Assembly (NCBI GenBank): GCA_947650365.1
Contig: OX393555.1
Coordinates: 80,853,995 to 80,917,994 of the forward strand
Length of the DNA: 64,000 nucleotides
From: Chamaelirium japonicum
Lineage: Eukaryota; Streptophyta; Magnoliopsida; Liliales; Melanthiaceae
Direction: 5' to 3'
The notes beneath the pieces were generated by a model. The model had not been told where the DNA came from. It ran no database searches and saw nothing but the letters and a program-made list of their open reading frames with translations. This document shows, in pieces, positions 58,584 through 64,000 of the stretch (its first letter is position 1; each line of letters starts with the position of its first letter). Made by a program: the position numbers and the translations under genes.

Positions 58584-59493
58584 TTTTTTTAACAATATTA
58601 ATAATTTATTTAATTATAAAATAATTTAAATAGTTGAAATACTTTAATAATTAGCTTTTATTTAAAATAATAATTTTATTTAATTATTTAATCATCTAGT
58701 TATTTATTGACATTTATTATTTTATTTATTTATTAATTATTATATTATTAAATAATCAAATTATATAGCAATTTAATGGTTTAAAATATTAAATAAATAA
58801 ATAATGATTTAATTATATAATTATTTGATTTAATTAGTTATTTCTTAAATTATTATTATTTTTTAAATTAAATAAATTAATTTATTAAATAATAAATTAT
58901 TGAAACAATAAAATAATTATTTAATTCATTATTTTACTATTCAATAAGTAATTAATGAAAATATTTAATTAATTAACATTAATAAAATAATTATTATAAT
59001 TTTTATTTAATTTTTTTATAAAATAATTTATTTATTTATTTAATAAGGTTATAAAATTATATAAAAATATAATAACTAATTACTAATTATTTTAAAACAA
59101 TTTATTATTTCAAAAATATTTTCTATTTATATGTTCAAATAATTAACTAATTATTTAAATAAAAATTAAATAGTTATTGAATTAATTTTTTTTTATTACT
59201 TAATGAAATAATTAATATTTTGTTATATTTTTTATAATTTTTTAACTAGAAAATTATTGAAATTAAGTTATTTTTTAGTTTTAATAAATAATCTATTTAA
59301 TATATTTCTTTACTAAATAATTTTTTAAATAGTTAAATAATTTAATAATTATTTAATTATTTCAAAAAATTATATTTTAAATAATTTTTTATATAATTTT
59401 CTAATTAATGAAAATTTAATTTTATAATTATTTAAATAAATAATTATTAAAAAATTTATTTAAATAGTAATATAATTTATTTATATAATCAAA

Positions 59494-59585
59494 TTTTGAA
59501 GTAAGAAGTAATTAAAATTCTAAAACTCCACGTTTCAATAGTATCATCTATACGTTATTATGATTATCATTTTAATGTTTCTATA
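59494..59585 (+). repeat. Cassette type 13: tail-only remnant
   Basis: Only the tail (TTTTGAAGTAAGAAGTAATT to TTTAATGTTTCTATAA) is present, closest to copy a. Linker on both sides; AT-only to 61,005. Confidence 0.8.
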
Positions 59586-61005
59586 ATTTTTTAATAATAG
59601 TAATCATTTATTTAATTATAAAATAATTTAAATATTTTAATATTTATATTTTTATTAAAATAATAAATTGATTTAATTATTTAATTATCTAGTTATTTAA
59701 TGAAAATTTTTATTTTATTTATTTCTTAATTATGATATTATGAAATAATCAAATTATATAACTATTTATTGGTTTAAAATATTAAATAAAGAAATAATGA
59801 TTTCATTATATAATTAATTTATTTTATTAGTTATTTCTTTAGATATTATTATTTGTTAAATTAATTTAATAAATTTATTAAATAATATTTTATTGAAATA
59901 ATAAAATAATTAATTATTTCTTTATTTTATTATTCAATAAATAATTAATAAAAATATTTAATAAATTAACATTAATGAAATAATTATTATAATTTTTATA
60001 TAATTATTTTAAAAATTAATTTATTAAATTAATTATTTATTTAATTAAGAAATAAAATAATATAATATTACTTATTATTTAAAAAAATTATATTAATTAA
60101 AAAAATATTTATTGTTTATATGTTTAAATAATTAATTAATTATTTAAATAATAAGTAAATAGTTATTGAATTAATTTTTTTATTTAATTACATAATAAAA
60201 TAATTCAATTATATAACTATATAATATTTTAATCAAATAATTTAAGTATTTTATTACTTAAATATTTACATTATAATTTAAAGTATAAATTATATTAATT
60301 ATTAATTATTTAAAATAAAAATAAAAGTTAATCAATAATTATATAAATAAATTATTATGTAATAAAATTATTAGATAATTATTTCATTAAATTATGAAAT
60401 AATTATTTATTTATATAACTAAAATATTAGAATTTAATTATTTAGATAATTAAATAAATAATTATATATATCATATATTTTTTATATAATTAAATAATTA
60501 GTCAATTATTGAAATATTTAAAAACTTAATTAGTGAAGATATATATCAAATAGATTATTTACTTAAAAAAATAAATTTCTTCATTATTAAATAATTTTAT
60601 TATTAAATAAATAATAATTTAAATAAAATATTATATAATTTAATAATTATAAAAATTTATTAAATTGTTAGATATTAATTGAAATACCTAAAAAAAATGA
60701 TTATTTAATTAAGTAATAAAATAAAACTTTAATTTAATAGCTATTTACTGATTATTTAAATAATTAATAGCAAATTACTTATTATTTAAATAATTAGTTA
60801 TTTATTTGAATATATGAATAATAAAATATTTTTTTAAATAGCTTAATATTTTTTTTAATAATCAAAGAAATATTTATTGATTTTATTATTTATATAATAA
60901 ATAATTAGTTTAAATAATTTAATGATATATATAATTAAATATTTCTTTAATTATTTAATTTATTTAACTATTTAATTTATTTAACTAAAAAAGTTAATTT
61001 AATAA

Positions 61006-61055
61006 TATGAAGTAAAAAAGGAAGATAAGGCACACCTGAATATTTTGCTTTAAAA
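61006..61055 (+). repeat. Cassette type 13: head-only remnant
   Basis: ATGAAGTAAAAAAGGAAG then GGCACACCTGAATATTTTGC, followed directly by linker (AATATTAGAATTTAATTATT). AT-only to 61,610. Confidence 0.75.
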
Positions 61056-61610
61056 TATTAGAATTTAATTATTTAGAAAATTATTTGATTATATAACTAA
61101 AATTTTAGAATTTAATTATTGAGTTAAATAAATAAATAATTATTTAAATAATTAAATAGTTAGTCAATTATTGATTATTTACTTAAATAGTTAATCAAAT
61201 AGATTATTTACTTAAAAAATAAATATTTTTATTAGTAAATAATTTCATAGTTAAATAAAAAATAATTTAAATAAAATATTATATAATTAAATAAATATAT
61301 AATTTTATTAAATTATGAGATATTAACTGAAATAACTAAAAAAATAATTATTTAATTAAGTAATAAAATAAAAAAATATTTTAATAACTATATACTTATT
61401 ATTTAAATAATTAGTTAAATATTTTAATGTATGAATAATAAAATATTTTTTAAATAGCTTAATATTTTTTTTAATAATCAAAAAAATATTTATTTATATT
61501 AATATTTAAATAATAAATAATTATTTTAAATAATTTAATTATATAGATTATTAAATATTCATTTATTTATTTAATTAATTAATTTTTTAATAATTTAATA
61601 TTTTTTTAAA

Positions 61611-61791
61611 TAATTTATATTTTTTTTAAAAAAAATTTAAAAAATAACAACTATTATGAGATCGTTCAATCGGATGACTATCCATCGTCAGATCTCACCC
61701 ATAGATTAGGGTTTTCCATATTATACTTAGGCCCTAAGTAAGGTTACCCAATAAATAATATACGACCACTTCAGGGTGGGGCACGTTTCTA
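61611..61791 (+). repeat. Cassette type 13, copy with large internal deletion
   Basis: Begins in the poly-A part of the head, continues through CAATCGGATGACTATCC, TATTATACTTAGGCCCTAAG and AATAAATAAT to GGGGCACGTTT, then jumps to CTATAATTTTTTTAATAATA, which normally follows the tail. GTTT (61,785-61,788) is common to both sides of the break. The leader, GA tract and tail are all gone. AT-only linker to 63,198. Confidence 0.85.
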
Positions 61792-63198
61792 TAATTTTTT
61801 TAATAATAGTAATCATTTATTTTATTATTCAATAATTTAAATATTTTAAAAATTAACTTTTTATTAAAATAATAATTTTATTTAATTATTTATTTATCTA
61901 GTAATTCAATGAAATTTATTATTTTATTTAATTATGAATTATTATATTATTAATTAATCAAACTATGGAACTATTTAATGGTTTAGAATATTAAATGAAT
62001 AAATAATAATTTAGTTATATAATTAATTTGTTTTATTAGTTAGCTATTTATTTATTATTATTTTTTCAATTAATTTAATTAATTTTTAAAATAATAAATT
62101 GTTGAAATAATAAAATAATTAATTATTTCAATATTTCATTATTTAATAAGTAATTAATAAAGTTATTTAATTGATTAATATTAATGAAATAATTATTATA
62201 ATTCTTATTATTTAATTTAAAAAATAATTTATTAATTTAATTATTTATTTAAAAAAATAATAAAATAATTTAATAATATATTAACTAAATAATTATTATT
62301 TTAAAAAACTAATATTATTAAAAAAAATAGTTTTTTATTAATATGTTCAAATAATTAACTAATTAATTAAATAATAAGGAAATAGTTATTGATTTTAATT
62401 TTTTATAATTTAATAAAATAATTTGTTAATTATTTCATTATAATTTATTGATTAATGATTTAAATAATTATTTAATAATTTTATAAAATATTTATATAAT
62501 ATTTATATAATTTAATTATTTATTATTTATATAGTTTTTCATTATTTATTTATTTTATTATTTTAATATTTATGTAATAATTTAAAGTATAAATTATATT
62601 AATTAATAATTTTTTCAAATAATAAAATAATTTAATCAATAATTACATGACTTAATTATTATGTAATAAAATTATTAGATTATCATTTATACAAATTATT
62701 AAATAATTATTTATTTATATACCTAAAATATTAGAATTTAATTATTTAGATAATAAATTAAAGAATTATATCAAATAGATTATTTACTTAAAAAATTAAA
62801 TATAGTTATTTTTAAAAAATTTTGTAGATAAATAAATAATAATTTAAAAAAAATATTTTATAATTCAATAAATATAAAATTTTATTTAATTAGGAGATAT
62901 TAATTGAAATAACTAAAAAAATAATTATTTAATTAAGTAATAAAATAAATAAATTAATTAATAACTATTTATTTATTATTTTCATAATTAGTTAATTATT
63001 TGAATATATGAATAATAAAATATTTTTTTAAATGGCATAATATTTTTTTTGATAATTAAAAAAATATTTATTCATTTTAATATTTCAATAATAAATAATT
63101 AGTTTAAGTAATTTAATTATATAGATAATTAAATATTTTATTAATTATTTAATTTATTTAACTATTTAATTTATTAAACTAATTAAATTAATTAAATA

Positions 63199-63694
63199 AT
63201 AGGAAATAAAGAAGGAAGATGAGGCACACCCGAATTTTTTGCTTTAAAAAAAATTATATTTTTCTTTAAAAAAATTTAAAACATTACAACTGTTATGAGA
63301 TCGTTCGATCGGATGACTGTCCACCATCGGATCTCTCCCATAGATTAGGGTTTCTCATATTATACTTAGGCCCTAAGTAAACTTACCCTATAAATAATAT
63401 ACGACCCCTTTAGGGTGGGACATGTTTGAGGGCCCCATCTCATAATATGTTATCAATACAAACATATCGAGCCCAGGTGACCCTTCGAAAGAAAACGGAG
63501 AAAGAAATGAAGATAGATGAGAGAGAAAAAGAGATATTAGAACGGAGATATAAACGAGGAGAGAAGAAGTCCTGCTCCATTCCATTGGCCAGGGGTATAG
63601 GTTTGAAGTAAGAAGTAATCTAAATTCCAAAACTCTACTTCTCAATAGTATCATCTTAACGTTATTATGATTATTATTATAATGTTTCTATAAT
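63199..63694 (+). repeat. Cassette type 13, copy c (full)
   Basis: Head, TATTATACTTAGGCCCTAAG, CTATAAATA at 63,388-63,396, leader lacking about 15 bases after GTTTGAGGGC, GA tract, tail and TATAATGTTTCTATAA. AT-only linker to the end of the window at 64,000. The paired frames at 63,388-63,654 minus and 63,426-63,611 plus are tract shadows. Confidence 0.85.
63388..63396 (+). promoter_or_regulatory. TATA-box-like CTATAAATA, type 13 cassette
   Basis: Conserved even in this divergent subfamily, with CTTAGGCCCTAAG upstream and CCCCTTTAGGG downstream. Retention over the most diverged copies hints at constraint or recent amplification; sequence alone cannot tell which. Confidence 0.4.
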
Positions 63695-64000
63695 TTTTTT
63701 AATAATATAATCATTTCTTTAATTATAAAATAATTGAAATAATTAAAATACTTTAATAATTAGTTTTTTTATTAAAATATAAATTTATTTAATTATTTAA
63801 TGACATTTATTATTTTATTTATTTATTAATTATTATATTATTAAATAATCTAATTATATAATAATTTAATAGTTTCAAATATTAAATAAAGAAATAATGA
63901 TTTAATTATATAAATAATTTATTTAATTAGTTATTTCTTTAATTATTATGAATTTTTAAATTAATTTAATTAATTTATGAAATAATAAATTATTAAAATA

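Noticed and set aside
24856-64000. Complete LTR retrotransposons between paired cassettes
   Set aside because: The DNA between cassettes is AT-only linker with no retroviral-type protein motifs, and I could not define TG...CA ends or target-site duplications.

Overview
This window looks like repeat-only, heterochromatin-type DNA from a eukaryotic nuclear genome, most likely a flowering plant. I find no believable protein-coding gene, rRNA, tRNA or CRISPR array. The plant assignment is an inference. It rests on a recurrent cassette with a CTATAAATA TATA box preceded by a telo-box-like TTAGGGTTT, and on GTGGGNCCC (TCP-type) motifs in a GC-rich fold-back. All open frames read through repeats and translate into K/E/R-rich or S/L/F-rich shadows of the same GA/CT tracts.

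Layout. (1) 1-8,775 is a mosaic of one repeat family, called here the 'cassette', chopped into roughly 70-350 bp pieces in both orientations. Several junctions recur exactly, so already rearranged units were amplified. (2) 8,776-9,611 is a GC-rich fold-back: 43-bp tandem units in opposite orientations (about 3 left, 5 right) around a unique core of about 430 bp. (3) 9,612-24,857 is a 15-kb minisatellite of 23- and 28-bp units built on ATTCTAATTCATTCG. It is organised in places as an exact 120-bp higher-order repeat (4x23+28) and changes strand about 17 times, often at perfect palindromes. (4) 24,856-64,000 is an array of cassettes (about 500 bp, mixed GC) separated by extremely AT-rich but conserved linkers.

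The cassette, read in promoter orientation, has four parts. The head starts GGAAGTAAAGAAGGAAGATG and runs through a CGATCGGATGGCTGTCC region. The promoter-like part holds TTAGGGTTT, the palindrome CTTAGGCCCTAAG, CTATAAATA, CCCTTTAGGG and CACGTTATCAGCACGA. A GA-rich tract follows. The tail runs from CTGCTCCAGTCCATTGGCCA to GGAATCTAAATTCC and ends near the palindrome containing TAATATTAC.

By matching private sequence variants I assign the right-hand cassettes to types 1-12. They repeat in the same order: types 3-12 at 25.9-34.8 kb, types 3-4 at 34.8-36.6 kb, then types 5-12 plus 1-2 at 43.5-53.6 kb. The higher-order period is close to 8.86 kb (type 3 to type 3: 25,943 to 34,802). Between the second type 4 and the second type 5 sits an inverted block of about 6.9 kb (36,595-43,470) carrying types 12-11-10-9-8-7 on the minus strand. 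It is flanked by a direct duplication of about 170 bp (36,423-36,593 and 43,481-43,650). From about 53.6 kb to the end a divergent subfamily (type 13) takes over.

Nothing encodes a protein here, so the possible 'system' is structural: a TATA-bearing, non-coding, tandemly amplified, retroelement-leader-like repeat with a multi-kilobase higher-order structure, next to a strand-switching palindromic minisatellite. All alignments were done by eye. Boundaries are good to roughly 5-20 bases for cassettes and less precise inside AT-only linkers.
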